The position numbers and the translations under genes were made by a program. A DNA stretch of 64,000 bases from Candidatus Polarisedimenticolia bacterium (GTDB lineage Bacteria; Acidobacteriota; Polarisedimenticolia; Gp22-AA2), in assembly GCA_036001465.1 (NCBI GenBank), contig DASYUH010000032.1:62001-126000 (forward strand). Direction: 5' to 3'. Shown here piece after piece: positions 38,438 to 47,296 of this stretch (position 1 is the stretch's first letter; each line of letters opens with the position of its first letter). The notes under the pieces were generated by a model. It was not told the origin of the DNA. It saw only the letters and a program-made list of their open reading frames with translations, and searched no databases.

Positions 38438-40422
38438 GAGCCTGGAGCCTGGCCGGTCGAACTCTTCGGGTGCGGGGAGGTGTCCCCCTGGGGCGCGTCG
38501 AGCGTCTGGCGGACCTTGACGGCGAGGGCCTTCAGCGTGAACGGCTTCTGGAGAAACGCCAGCCCGCGCTCCAGGACCCCCTGCTGCACGACGGAGTTGT
38601 CGGTGTAACCCGACATATAGAGGACCTTGATATCGGCGCGATGGGCCTGGACCCGCTGCGACAGGATCCAGCCGCTCATCTTGGGCATCACCATGTCGGT
38701 CACCAGAAGCTGGATCGGGCCCGCGTGCGTCTCCGACAGACGCAGCCCCTCCTCCGCGTCCCCGGATTCGAGGACGGTGTACCCGAACTGGCGCAGGGCC
38801 TCGCGGATGACGTGGCGGACCGCATCCTCGTCCTCCACGACCAGGACCGTCTCCGTGCCGCGCGGAGGCCGCGCCGGCTCGCGCGCCTGCGCCGCCTCGG
38901 GGTTCTCGTAGACGCGAGGCAGATAGATGTGGAAGGCGGCTCCCTTCCCCGGCTCGCTGGAAAGCCAGATGTAGCCGAGGTTCTGCTTGACGATGCCGTA
39001 GACGGTGGCCAGGCCGAGGCCGGTCCCCTTGCCCGTCTCTTTGGTGGTGAAGAACGGCTCGAAGATGTGACTCTGGATTTCCGCGTCCATTCCCACGCCG
39101 TTGTCGGTGACGCCCAGCCTCACGTACGAGCCGGCACGGGCGCCGGGATGCTGCCGGACGTACGCCGGGTCCAGCTCGGCGTTCGCCGTTTCGATCCTGA
39201 GACGCCCTCCCTGCGGCATGGCGTCGCGGGCATTGATGACCAGATTCATGATGATCTGCTCGATCTGCCCCGGATCGGCCTTGATCCGCCCGAGGTCCTG
39301 TCCCTGGATAGTGATCAGCTCGACGTCCTCCCCAATCACGCGGCGCAGCATGTTGTCCGTCTCGGCCAGCAGGGCATTGAGGTCGATCACGCGCGGCTCG
39401 ATCACCTGCTTGCGGCTGAAGACCAGGAGCTGGCGGGTGAGCCCCGCGGCCCGCTGGGCCGCCTTCTTGATCTGGTCCACGCGGGCGACCATCGGATCGC
39501 CGGCCGCGAAGTGATCCGAGAGCATCTCGCCGTAGCCCGTGATCACATTCAACAGATTGTTGAAATCGTGGGCGATCCCCCCCGCCAGCCGGCCCACCGC
39601 TTCCATCTTCTGCGCCTGCCGGAGCTGTCCCTCGAGCTGCTTCCGCTCGGTGATGTCCTGGATCGCGATGACCGCACCGAGCTTCCGGCCCTGCGCATCG
39701 ACGATCGGCCGGCCGCTCATCAGGATCGAGCGCGACGGCGCATCCTGAAGCACGATCGTGCCCTCGGCGTTACGGACCCGCTCGCCGCGCAGGGCACGCA
39801 CGAGAGGCAGCTCGTTCGCGTCTATCCGGGCCTTGCCGTCGGCCCGGAAGAGGCAGTCCCGGATCAGGTTCATCCGCGGCAGCCCGCCCAGATCGGGCAG
39901 GCCGTGGAACTCCCGCGCGGCGCGGTTGAAGTGCGTCAGCACCCCGTCGGCGTCGCAGGCGGCGACTCCGACCTCCAGGCTCTCGAGAAGGGCACGGAGG
40001 AACTGCCGGTCGTGGTGCAGAGTCTCCTCGACCTGCCGCCGCTTCCGGCGCTCGGCCGCCTCCTCGATCGCCCGTCGCACCGCGGGGCCGAGCCGGGACA
40101 GCCGGTGCTTGAGGACGTAGTCGGTCGCCCCGCTGCGGAGACTCTCGATGGCCGCCTCCTCGCCGAGCGTTCCCGAGACGATGATGAAGGGGAGCTCGGG
40201 GGTCCTCTCGCGGACGATCCGCAGGGCGGCGGGGCCGTCGAACCCCGGCAGGGCGAAGTCGGACAGGACCAGCTCCGGCTCCCCGCGGTCGAGCGCGGCC
40301 AGGAACTCCTCGCGCCGGGTCGCCACCTCGAGCTCGCAGATGAGACCGTCCCTCGCGAGCGTCTGCCGGATCAGCTCCGCGTCGTTCGGCTCGTCCTCGA
40401 GATGCAGGATGCGCAGGGGCAT
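38434..40422 (-). CDS. Hybrid histidine kinase (REC-PAS-HisKA-HATPase-REC)
   Basis: A 662-residue soluble kinase with receivers at both ends. REC1 opens ILHLEDEPND with probable phospho-Asp in LVLSDFALP. A PAS domain follows (ending AIQDITERKQLE), then HisKA (LAGGIAHDFNNLLN), the ATP domain (GKGTGLGLATVYGIV) and REC2 (Asp in LLVTDMVMP). No membrane segment is present, so input comes from REC1 or PAS. The ATG overlaps the stop of an upstream kinase remnant (TGATG), which implies that this gene was once coupled to a complete upstream kinase gene. Confidence 0.93.
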   Translation of the reverse strand: MPLRILHLEDEPNDAELIRQTLARDGLICELEVATRREEFLAALDRGEPELVLSDFALPGFDGPAALRIVRERTPELPFIIVSGTLGEEAAIESLRSGATDYVLKHRLSRLGPAVRRAIEEAAERRKRRQVEETLHHDRQFLRALLESLEVGVAACDADGVLTHFNRAAREFHGLPDLGGLPRMNLIRDCLFRADGKARIDANELPLVRALRGERVRNAEGTIVLQDAPSRSILMSGRPIVDAQGRKLGAVIAIQDITERKQLEGQLRQAQKMEAVGRLAGGIAHDFNNLLNVITGYGEMLSDHFAAGDPMVARVDQIKKAAQRAAGLTRQLLVFSRKQVIEPRVIDLNALLAETDNMLRRVIGEDVELITIQGQDLGRIKADPGQIEQIIMNLVINARDAMPQGGRLRIETANAELDPAYVRQHPGARAGSYVRLGVTDNGVGMDAEIQSHIFEPFFTTKETGKGTGLGLATVYGIVKQNLGYIWLSSEPGKGAAFHIYLPRVYENPEAAQAREPARPPRGTETVLVVEDEDAVRHVIREALRQFGYTVLESGDAEEGLRLSETHAGPIQLLVTDMVMPKMSGWILSQRVQAHRADIKVLYMSGYTDNSVVQQGVLERGLAFLQKPFTLKALAVKVRQTLDAPQGDTSPHPKSSTGQAPGS

Positions 40423-40592
40423 CAGGCCTTCTCCCTCATCTGCGGACGCGAGAAATAGAACGCGGCCCCTCTGTCCACCTCGGCTTCGGCCCAGGTCCGG
40501 CCGCCATGACGGTGGATGATGCGCCGGACGTTGGGGCCGATGCCGGTCCCCTCGAAATCCTCCTGCCTGTGCAGCCTCTGGAATGTCCGGGG
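40422..40592 (-). pseudogene. Remnant of a histidine kinase (ATPase domain C-terminus)
   Basis: Read toward its stop, about 56 residues match the end of a phytochrome-type kinase: [16 protein letters not shown], then [17 protein letters not shown] and FYFSRP. The G2-box region has lost a residue relative to its relatives (GIGPNVRRI, compared with GIGLATVQRI in the kinase at 59717-61222). Upstream of residue PRTF the frame no longer encodes recognisable kinase sequence. Its stop still overlaps the next start as TGATG. I interpret it as a truncated pseudogene. Confidence 0.7.
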
Positions 40593-40883
40593 TCGTCCGC
40601 GACGAGGGAACGGAGTGTCTCGAGCCGGTTCCGGGCCCCGATCAGGAGCGCCGCGCCGAGGCGGGGCCACCTCGGAATCAACCGGGATCTCCATCCGTCT
40701 TTCTCAACTCCGAACGGCCCCCCGCGCGAGGCCCGGTTCTCAAAGAGCCCCACGGGGCCCGCAGTCCTCTGACGGCAATCTAGTGTGATCCGGAGCGGAG
40801 TCAAGAATGCCCGGAGCCGAGGGGATCTGGAATCCGTAATCCGGCGCTCCGAGGAAGAGGTGATCGCCTGCGGCGATACGGGG
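40593..40883. other. Gap between kinase remnant and Crp/Fnr gene
   Basis: About 290 bases with no coding sequence that I can support. It may contain degraded remains of the missing N-terminal part of the kinase, but no recognisable kinase or PAS motif survives in any of the six frames. Confidence 0.4.
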
Positions 40884-40889
40884 TAGAAT
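40884..40889 (+). promoter_or_regulatory. -10 hexamer six bases before the Crp/Fnr start
   Basis: TAGAAT is followed by CAGCCC and the ATG at 40896. The predicted start point coincides with the ATG and no RBS is seen, so the mRNA is probably leaderless. A weak -35 may be GTGATC at 18 bases. Confidence 0.5.
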
Positions 40890-40895
40890 CAGCCC

Positions 40896-41594
40896 ATGAA
40901 GGACGGAACGGACCCCCAGGGGACGAAGAAGGCCGACCGGGACAGGTTCATCCGCTGCTACCCGGTGCTCAAGGAACTTCCTCCGGACCTGCTCCGCAAG
41001 GTCGACGCGAGGGCCAGGCTCGTCCAGGCCCCCGCCGGCCGGCGGCTGTTCGACGAAGGCAGCCCCTGCACCGATTACCCGCTGCTCGTCGAGGGGATCA
41101 TCCGGGCCTCGAAATTCGGCCCCGACGGCCACGAAATCCTGCTGTACCGGCTCAACCCGGGAGAGAGCTGCGTCATCACCGTTGTCGCGCTTCTGGGCGC
41201 GACCCCCTATCCGGCGGTCGGGACGGCCGAGACCAGGCTGACCCTGCTCGGCATCCCGCGCAATCTGTTCGTGGAGCTGGTGCTGAAATCAGCGGCGTTC
41301 AGGACCTTCGTTTTTCAATCTCTCTCCCAGAGGATGGCGCGCCTGATGGCCCTGATCGACGACGTGGCGTTTCGGCGAGTGGATCAGCGGCTCGCCTCCC
41401 GCCTCCTCCGCCACCGGGAGCCGATCACCGCCACGCACCAGATGCTGGCCGACGAGCTGGGGACCACCCGCGAGGTGGTGAGCCGGACGCTCGAGTCGTT
41501 CCAGGAGTCGGGCATGCTCCGGCTGGGACGCAAGCGGATCGAGATCCTGGACCGACCCGGTCTGGACCGGGTTCACCGCCCCGAAACCCAGTAA
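40896..41594 (+). CDS. Crp/Fnr family transcriptional regulator
   Basis: A 232-residue regulator. The cyclic-nucleotide-binding-type beta-roll covers about residues 25-140 (FDEGSPCTDYPLLVEGII), followed by a long dimer helix and a C-terminal winged helix-turn-helix (QMLADELGTTREVVSRTLESF). There is no four-Cys cluster for an FNR iron-sulphur centre. The roll lacks the full cAMP-contacting RGE..SE-type motif, so the effector is unknown. Start at ATG 40896, six bases after the -10. A Crp/Fnr gene between kinases and a peptidase gives no clear target. Confidence 0.92.
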   Translation: MKDGTDPQGTKKADRDRFIRCYPVLKELPPDLLRKVDARARLVQAPAGRRLFDEGSPCTDYPLLVEGIIRASKFGPDGHEILLYRLNPGESCVITVVALLGATPYPAVGTAETRLTLLGIPRNLFVELVLKSAAFRTFVFQSLSQRMARLMALIDDVAFRRVDQRLASRLLRHREPITATHQMLADELGTTREVVSRTLESFQESGMLRLGRKRIEILDRPGLDRVHRPETQ

Positions 41595-41878
41595 GTCGTC
41601 ACCATCCCCCGCCGCGCATGGCCGGGATCGAATCGCTCCCAGGGGGTGTCCGCCCTCCGGTCCCGGAGCGACGGTCAGCTCGTCCGCGTCGTCGCCAGGA
41701 CCGGAGGGGGACAATCCCTCCTGTGGGTCGAAGGGGAGAGGTTCAGGTTGCCGCGAACTTAGCCTCGTCCGGATTTCGCTATCTGTAACTTCTGGCACAC
41801 CGGGAGGCTGTTGTCCCGGCCCTCCGTGCCCCGTCTGCCCGCCCCCGCGGCGGGCCCGTCCATCATAGCCCCGCCCGG
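41595..41878. other. Long intergenic stretch upstream of the S9 peptidase
   Basis: No gene is supported in either strand. A short perfect inverted repeat is present near 41800-41820 (CCGGGA, eight bases, TCCCGG), without a T tract. The promoter of the S9 peptidase follows at 41879-41908. Confidence 0.4.
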
Positions 41879-41908
41879 TTGACAGGCCCGCGGCCCCGGT
41901 TCTAGCAT
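41879..41908 (+). promoter_or_regulatory. Consensus sigma-70 promoter for the S9 peptidase
   Basis: TTGACA (41879-41884), an 18-base spacer and TAGCAT (41903-41908) form the best promoter in the window. The leader to the ATG at 41962 is about 47 bases and includes GGAG. Confidence 0.75.
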
Positions 41909-41961
41909 CGCGCCGCGCCATCTCAGTCCAACCCTCAACCGACGTCTTGCGGAGACTGTCG

Positions 41962-44037
41962 ATGATCAGGTGTCTGTCGAAGTGCGCGGTCGGTCTTCTT
42001 CTGATGCTCGCTTTCACGGTCCCCCCGGTCCTCGGAGCGGCGATGTCCACCCCGGACCGGCTTTCCGAGATGGATGTCTTCGACCTCGAGCTGGCGACCG
42101 ATCCCCAGATGTCGCCGGACGGCCGGAGCGTCCTCTACGTCCGGAGCTTCTCGGACGTCTTCACCGACCAGCGTTACTCAAATCTCTGGATCATCAACAC
42201 CGACGGCAGCCAGAACCGGCCGCTGACGACGGGGCACCGCGGCGACGCCTCACCACGCTTCTCGCCCGACGGGAGGCGTGTGGCTTACATATCCGATCAG
42301 GACGGCGCGCCGCAGATTTACGTTCGCTGGCTCGACGGCGGCCAGACGGCGCGCCTGACCAACCTGGGGTTCCCGCCGTCCGGCCCCGTCTGGTCCCCCG
42401 ACGGCCGGCAGATCGCCTTCACCAGCTTCGTGCCGCAGGAGGCCCCGAAGATCGCCACTCTCCCGGCTCCTCCCGAGGGGGCGAAGTGGGCCGAGCCCGC
42501 GACCACCATCGACAAGCTGGTCTACCGCTACAACGGCGAGGGATATCTCAAGTCCGGGTACACGCACCTGTTCGTGGTGCCGGCGGAGGGGGGGACGCCG
42601 CGGCAGATCTCGAGCGGCGACTTCCAGCACGGGGGGACCGCCTTCACCGCCAGCGAGCCGGTCTGGACACCCGACGGCAGGTACCTGATCCTGTCGGCCA
42701 TCCGCCGCCCCGATTACGAGCTGGAGCCGCTCGACACCGAGGTGTACGAGTTCGCGGTGGCGGACGGCGCCGTCCGGCAGCTCACGCATCGCAAGGGACC
42801 GGACGACTCACCGGCCCTGTCGCCCGACGGGACGCAGATCGCCTATGTGGGGTTCGACGACCGGTACCAGGGTTACCAGGTCACGCGGCTCTACGTCATG
42901 AAGCGCGACGGGAGCGGATCGCGCCTGCTCTCGGCGAAGCTCGATCGGGACGTGACGCACCCGCTGTGGGCCCGGGACGGGAGCGGCATCTTCTTCATGT
43001 ACGACGACCAGGGGAACACCAAGCTCGGATTCATGACACTCGACGGCGCGCTCAAGACCGTCGCCGCCGACATCGGCGGGCCCGGCGGGACTTACGGAGA
43101 CGGCACGTATTCCACCGGCGGCCGGCGCGGCTACGCGATCACCTGCACCCGCCCCCATGTCCCCTGTGACGTGGGGGTCGGGACGCTCGACGGCCCGCCG
43201 GTCAAGATCATCACCGCCGTGAACGACGACCTCCTGGCCCACAAGACCCTGGGGGACGTGGAGGAGATCCGCTACGAATCATCGTTCGACAAGCGCCCCA
43301 TCCAGGGCTGGGTGGTCAAGCCTCCCCACCTCGACCCCAAGAGGAAATACCCGCTGATCCTCGAGATCCACGGAGGCCCGTTCGCCAACTACGGCGATCG
43401 GTTCGACTTCATGAAACAGCTCTGGGCCGCCCGCGGCTACGTCGTGCTCTACGTCAATCCGCGCGGCAGCACGAGCTACGGGGAGGAGTTCGGCAACCTG
43501 ATCCATCACAGTTATCCGGGGGACGATTATTACGACCTGAACTCGGGCGTGGACGCGGCGATCGCCAGAGGGTACGTCGACCCGGATAATCTCTTCGTCA
43601 CCGGCGGCAGCGGCGGAGGGGTCCTGACCTGCTGGATGATCGGCCGGACGAACCGGTTCCGCGCCGCCGCCTCGGCCTATCCGGTGATCAACTGGTACAG
43701 CTTCGTCCTCACGGCCGACATCTCGTCCTTCGTGGAGAAATACTGGTTCCCTGGATTTCCCTGGGACAACGTCGAGCACTACGAGAAGCGCTCCCTCCTG
43801 TCGGTCGTGAAGAACGTCCGGACGCCGACGATGGTCATCACCGGCGAAGAAGACTATCGGACGCCGATGTCGGAGTCGGAGCAGTACTTCCAGGCCCTCA
43901 AGCTCCTGAACATCGAGGCCGTCCTGGTGCGGGTCCCCGGCGAGCCGCATGGCATCAGCCGACGACCCAGCCACTGGATGGCGAAGATGCTGAACATCGT
44001 CGGATGGTTCGACCGGCACCGGAAGAAGGGGGACTGA
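41962..44037 (+). CDS. Secreted S9 family peptidase (prolyl oligopeptidase-like)
   Basis: A 691-residue serine peptidase with a signal peptide (AVGLLLMLAFTVPPVLG). An N-terminal seven-bladed propeller (TolB/WD40-like, with SPDGRS and SPDGRQIAF repeats) covers about residues 40-430. The alpha/beta-hydrolase domain follows: EIHGGPFANYG, the nucleophile Ser in TGGSGGG, an Asp before TPMSESEQ and the His in GEPHGIS. It resembles acylaminoacyl-peptidase or dipeptidyl-peptidase IV-type enzymes. The ATG at 41962 has GGAG upstream; a TTG at 41947 is an alternative. Confidence 0.93.
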   Translation: MIRCLSKCAVGLLLMLAFTVPPVLGAAMSTPDRLSEMDVFDLELATDPQMSPDGRSVLYVRSFSDVFTDQRYSNLWIINTDGSQNRPLTTGHRGDASPRFSPDGRRVAYISDQDGAPQIYVRWLDGGQTARLTNLGFPPSGPVWSPDGRQIAFTSFVPQEAPKIATLPAPPEGAKWAEPATTIDKLVYRYNGEGYLKSGYTHLFVVPAEGGTPRQISSGDFQHGGTAFTASEPVWTPDGRYLILSAIRRPDYELEPLDTEVYEFAVADGAVRQLTHRKGPDDSPALSPDGTQIAYVGFDDRYQGYQVTRLYVMKRDGSGSRLLSAKLDRDVTHPLWARDGSGIFFMYDDQGNTKLGFMTLDGALKTVAADIGGPGGTYGDGTYSTGGRRGYAITCTRPHVPCDVGVGTLDGPPVKIITAVNDDLLAHKTLGDVEEIRYESSFDKRPIQGWVVKPPHLDPKRKYPLILEIHGGPFANYGDRFDFMKQLWAARGYVVLYVNPRGSTSYGEEFGNLIHHSYPGDDYYDLNSGVDAAIARGYVDPDNLFVTGGSGGGVLTCWMIGRTNRFRAAASAYPVINWYSFVLTADISSFVEKYWFPGFPWDNVEHYEKRSLLSVVKNVRTPTMVITGEEDYRTPMSESEQYFQALKLLNIEAVLVRVPGEPHGISRRPSHWMAKMLNIVGWFDRHRKKGD

Positions 44038-44213
44038 GGCTCGCGATGGAGCGACGCAGGTAAAACGAGAGCGGGGTGCGGTCGCGGTATCCGGCACCCG
44101 CGGCGGGACCGGGCGGCCCGGACCTCGAATGCGGTTGACGCCTCCTCCTTGAGACGGTACATGGGGGGCACGAATCGAACGATCCACCCGCCATAGGAGG
44201 ACTGGACACCCAC

Positions 44214-44879
44214 ATGACCTCGATTCGGATGAGCGCCGTGTCCTGCCTGGCGGCGGTCCTGCTCTCGGGGGCCGCCGCCCGGGCCGGGGGCCCCGGGCAG
44301 CCAGCGCGCCCCGCCCCTCCCGGCAGCAAGGTCGCGGCGGCTGCCGGAGCCCCTGCGGCGGCCGGTGTCGAGCGCCACTCCCCGCCCGAGGGATACCCGT
44401 CCCTGGGCCCGGCCGGCGCCCCGAACACGCTCGTTTTCTTTACCGACTACCAGTGTCCTGTCTGTCCGCGCGCGGCCCGCGAGATGGAAAACCTGGTGGC
44501 GAGCTTCAAGGGGGAGCTGCGCGTCGAGCTGCACCACAACCCGCTGGTGATGCACCGGAACGCCTACGACGCGGCGGCCGCCGCCAAGGCGGCGCAGAGG
44601 CAGGGGAAGTTCTGGGAGTATCACGCCGCCCTGCTCGAAACCCGGACGTTCGATCGCAGCGCCCTCGTCGAGCTGGCGGGACGCCTCGGCCTGAATCGCG
44701 CCAGCTTCGAGCGCGACTTCGACGACCCGAAGTTGCGCGAGCGGGTGACTGCCGAGGCGAAGGAGGCCCTGGACGCCAACGCCCTCGGCACGCCGGGCTT
44801 CCTGATCAACGGCCATGTCGAGGTCGGCTGGGCGTCTCTCCCCTGGCTCGAGCAGGTCGTCCGGACCCACTCGCGCTAG
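44214..44879 (+). CDS. DsbA family thiol:disulfide oxidoreductase
   Basis: A 221-residue exported protein. A signal peptide (VSCLAAVLLSGAAARA) and an Ala/Pro-rich linker lead to a thioredoxin fold of the DsbA/DSBA-like class with the active site DYQCPVCPR and the cis-Pro loop LGTPGFLING. The helical insertion AAKAAQRQGKFWEYHAALL is typical. It should catalyse thiol-disulfide exchange in the periplasm. The gene lies 176 bases after the S9 peptidase and is preceded by GGAGG. No DsbB partner is adjacent. Confidence 0.9.
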   Translation: MTSIRMSAVSCLAAVLLSGAAARAGGPGQPARPAPPGSKVAAAAGAPAAAGVERHSPPEGYPSLGPAGAPNTLVFFTDYQCPVCPRAAREMENLVASFKGELRVELHHNPLVMHRNAYDAAAAAKAAQRQGKFWEYHAALLETRTFDRSALVELAGRLGLNRASFERDFDDPKLRERVTAEAKEALDANALGTPGFLINGHVEVGWASLPWLEQVVRTHSR

Positions 44880-44892
44880 GAGTGCTCGCGAG

Positions 44893-44935
44893 CAAAAAGA
44901 GGGGGCGCCGGGAATCGATCGACCCCGGCACCCCC
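44893..44935 (-). terminator. Rho-independent terminator for the minus-strand small exported protein
   Basis: GGGGGCGCCGGG (44901-44912) pairs with the complement at 44923-44935 across a ten-base loop. On the minus strand the stem is followed by TCTTTTTG (44893-44900), a good U tract. It lies 30 bases past the stop of the gene at 44966-45280 and may also end readthrough of the convergent DsbA-like gene. Confidence 0.8.
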
Positions 44936-44965
44936 ATCAGAACGAGCGCGAAACGACGGGTCGCG

Positions 44966-45280
44966 CTAGGATTTGTTGGTCGGGGCGGGCCTGATCGCGA
45001 TCACCCCTTCGATGGTCCCAGTCTCGGTGTCACGGCAGGTCAGGACGACCTTGTCCCCCGCCTTGACGTTCTTGAGGCTCTCGACGGCCTTGTCGAGAAC
45101 GGCGGCCGTGCTCGTCGCACCCGCATCATCCTGGAAGGTGATCTTCTTGCCCTGCGTGTCGACGGAGACGATCGTCGCCGACACGTCGTGCGTCTTGCCC
45201 GCCGCCACCACAGGATTCAGCTGGGCGGCGATCAGGCTGACCATGAGAACTGCGCCTAGGATCAAGAGTGGGTGTTTCAT
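44966..45280 (-). CDS. Small exported protein, paralogue of the protein at 56162-56503
   Basis: A 104-residue protein with a signal peptide (LLILGAVLMVSLIAAQLNPVVA). The mature part is one beta-rich domain: THDVSATIVSVD, KKITFQDDAGA, SLKNVKAGDKVVLTC and TGTIEGVIAI. The pattern (xV-x-AxIxxV, KxITF, VKAGDxVxLxC) is shared with the other copy in this window and resembles the CusF or DUF1344 type fold, but neither has the metal ligands of CusF. A hairpin (CAGGAG, AGCC, CTCCTG at 45324-45339) lies in its 5' leader, 44 bases before the start. The function is unknown. Confidence 0.85.
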   Translation of the reverse strand: MKHPLLILGAVLMVSLIAAQLNPVVAAGKTHDVSATIVSVDTQGKKITFQDDAGATSTAAVLDKAVESLKNVKAGDKVVLTCRDTETGTIEGVIAIRPAPTNKS

Positions 45281-45478
45281 CGGTCCTCCTCGGTGAACGT
45301 GATGGTTGGTCTTCGACCTTGCCCAGGAGAGCCCTCCTGCGCCTCGCTCTCAGACCTCTCCATCTAAGGTGTTCAGACAACATCAAAAGCAATTACGATG
45401 CCACGCACCGCTTCAGTGCCGTAGGTGTCCGCCTGTCAACAACTTTGCGAACCAATCACAGGGAAATGGACGTGCTAC

Positions 45479-45862
45479 TCACGTCGAACAGTCTGTCCTT
45501 CCCGGAGTGCAGGTTGCTGCAGTCCGCGTCCTGCCGGTCGTTGCGGTCGCCGCCTGGCCGGTCTGGAAGATCAGGCATGGGAGCTTCTCGTCCCCGTCGA
45601 CCGACTCCGGGCGGGACAGGAAGAGGCAACAGGACCCCGCACCGGGCCTGGGGAGCGTCACCTCGAACAAGCCGCCGCCCATCGGCCTGGCCCAGCACTG
45701 CCCCTGCCAGCCGTCGCCGGGATGGAACGCCAGGGCCCGCAGGGGCCCAAGGTCTCCGGACTGCCGCCTGACGCCGGCGCCGAACAGCTTGAACTGCAGG
45801 CGGATCTCCCTGCCGGCGAACTCTGGACTCTCGGTCTGCAGCGGGACGCTGTTGCGTGTCAT
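45479..45862 (-). CDS. Hypothetical protein
   Basis: A 127-residue protein. The ATG at 45862 has GGAGG nine bases upstream, a strong RBS; the frame is open farther out but no better start is seen. The middle reads as a beta-sandwich-like segment (EFAGREIRLQFKLFGAG, then FEVTLPRPGAGSCCLFLSRPES). The last 30 residues are low-complexity, rich in Thr and Ala with two Cys. No family is recognised and there is no signal peptide. It stands alone between two convergent or divergent genes. Confidence 0.5.
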   Translation of the reverse strand: MTRNSVPLQTESPEFAGREIRLQFKLFGAGVRRQSGDLGPLRALAFHPGDGWQGQCWARPMGGGLFEVTLPRPGAGSCCLFLSRPESVDGDEKLPCLIFQTGQAATATTGRTRTAATCTPGRTDCST

Positions 45863-46082
45863 GGTTTGCCTCCGGCTCATCACGCGCTCAGGTGACTCGA
45901 AAGGTTCGAGTCCGGAGGTCAGCAAGCACGATGCCAATCGGCAGAATCGCTCGCACAATCACCGACCGGCGCGGACTATCCTGGAGACATGGCGACGAGG
46001 AGGTTTGTCCGGAGCGATGGACAGGATGTCCACCCGGGGGAGCATCGCCCGGGTCTACCCAGGCTTCAGCGGTGGGGGCGCT

Positions 46083-47276
46083 TCAAGACGGGCGGCGCGC
46101 CCGGAACGCGAAGCGGGACAGGCGGCGGTCGGCCGCCAGGAGGGCCGCGACCTCGAGGAACCGCTGCTGTCCCTCGAACGTCGCCTCCCCTTCGATCGGC
46201 TTCAGGTCGGCGGATCTCCTTCCGCGGGCCGCCCGCCGCCGTGCCGCGAGTCGCGCCATGTTCTCGGTGCGGTCGAGGACCTCGATCCCTTCAAAGCCGG
46301 CATCGGCCAGGACCCGTTCGTCGGTCCCCGGCGGCACGAACAGGAAGAATCCGATCGAGCTTCGGATGGCGATCTCCTCGTGGGTGAGGGGGCCGGTCAC
46401 CACGATCGGGTCGGTGAAGACCAGGCGCCCGCCGGGGCGCAGGAGGCGGAGCCATTCCCGGAAGACCCGGTCGCGAGCGGGGAGGTGATTGACGGCATCG
46501 ATGCAGACGATCCCGTCGAACGAGGCGTCCGGAAAGGGAAGAGGGCGGCTCGCGTCCAGCCGATCGAACGTGACCCTGGAGGCGAGGCCGGCGCGCGCGG
46601 CGCCGGCCCGGGCCTCGGCGATCGCCTGATCGTGCGCGTCGACTCCCTGCACCGTGCATCCGGTGCGGGAGGCGATCCGGAGCGCCGGGCCTCCGGAACC
46701 GCAGGCGACGTCGAGGAGGCGGGCATCCGGAGACAGGGCGAGCCAGTCCAGGAAGAGATCCTGCTCGTCCGCGGTCAGCCAGCTGTTCTGGCCGATGTCC
46801 TCCCCGAAGGCCTCGGCCCTGATCTCCCTGTTCAGCGGAGAATCGAGGTGCCCGTACTGGGCGTCGTAGAGGCCGACGGTCGGGGGGCCCGCCGCGTTCC
46901 CCTTCCTGGCCCTGGCGTAGTCCTCCGCGCCCATGAAGTGCAGCGAGACGTACGGTGTGTCCCCGACCACCCAGCTGTCGTGCGGCACGGCGGGAACGTG
47001 GAACAGCGATCCCTCCCGGAGCTCGACGACCCGGCCGTCGTCGAACGCCACGGTCGCGACGCCCTGGAGGACCATCCCGACGTGCTCGACCTCGCAGCGC
47101 GACGCCCCTGCACCCGGGCCGACGTGCTGCGACCATCTCCAGCCCGGCTCGTAGCGCGCGCGGCCCAGGACGAGCGATCCGATGCGCACCAGCTCGAGGC
47201 GTCCCTTCTCGAAGGTGCGGACCTCGTCCGGATCGTCGAAGAGCCTCAGTGTGACCGTGTGGGCGTCGGAACCCAT
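46083..47276 (-). CDS. Cupin and SAM-dependent methyltransferase fusion
   Basis: A 397-residue fusion. The N-terminal 125 residues are a cupin-like beta-barrel (EPGWRWSQHVGP, EVEHVGMVLQG, VPHDSWVVGD). The C-terminal part is a class I methyltransferase: SAM motif I DVACGSGGPAL, then DASRPLPFPDASFDGIVCIDAVNHL, the type 11 form. The cupin has possible metal ligands (His and Glu in QHV...EVEHV). A -10 hexamer is seven bases before the ATG, with no RBS, so the mRNA may be leaderless. It may modify a small molecule that the cupin binds; the substrate is unknown. Confidence 0.88.
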   Translation of the reverse strand: MGSDAHTVTLRLFDDPDEVRTFEKGRLELVRIGSLVLGRARYEPGWRWSQHVGPGAGASRCEVEHVGMVLQGVATVAFDDGRVVELREGSLFHVPAVPHDSWVVGDTPYVSLHFMGAEDYARARKGNAAGPPTVGLYDAQYGHLDSPLNREIRAEAFGEDIGQNSWLTADEQDLFLDWLALSPDARLLDVACGSGGPALRIASRTGCTVQGVDAHDQAIAEARAGAARAGLASRVTFDRLDASRPLPFPDASFDGIVCIDAVNHLPARDRVFREWLRLLRPGGRLVFTDPIVVTGPLTHEEIAIRSSIGFFLFVPPGTDERVLADAGFEGIEVLDRTENMARLAARRRAARGRRSADLKPIEGEATFEGQQRFLEVAALLAADRRLSRFAFRARRPS

Positions 47277-47283
47277 GACTCGG

Positions 47284-47292
47284 AGAGTAGCA
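47284..47292 (-). promoter_or_regulatory. Extended -10 element for the cupin-methyltransferase gene
   Basis: On the minus strand, TGC (47292-47290) and TACTCT (47289-47284) precede the ATG at 47276 by seven bases. This geometry matches other near-leaderless starts in the window. Confidence 0.45.
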
Positions 47293-47296
47293 CCGT

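Noticed and set aside
41800-41820. Inverted repeat CCGGGA/TCCCGG as a possible terminator of the Crp/Fnr gene
   Set aside because: It is over 200 bases from the stop codon and has no T tract. Six-base repeats of G and C are expected by chance here.
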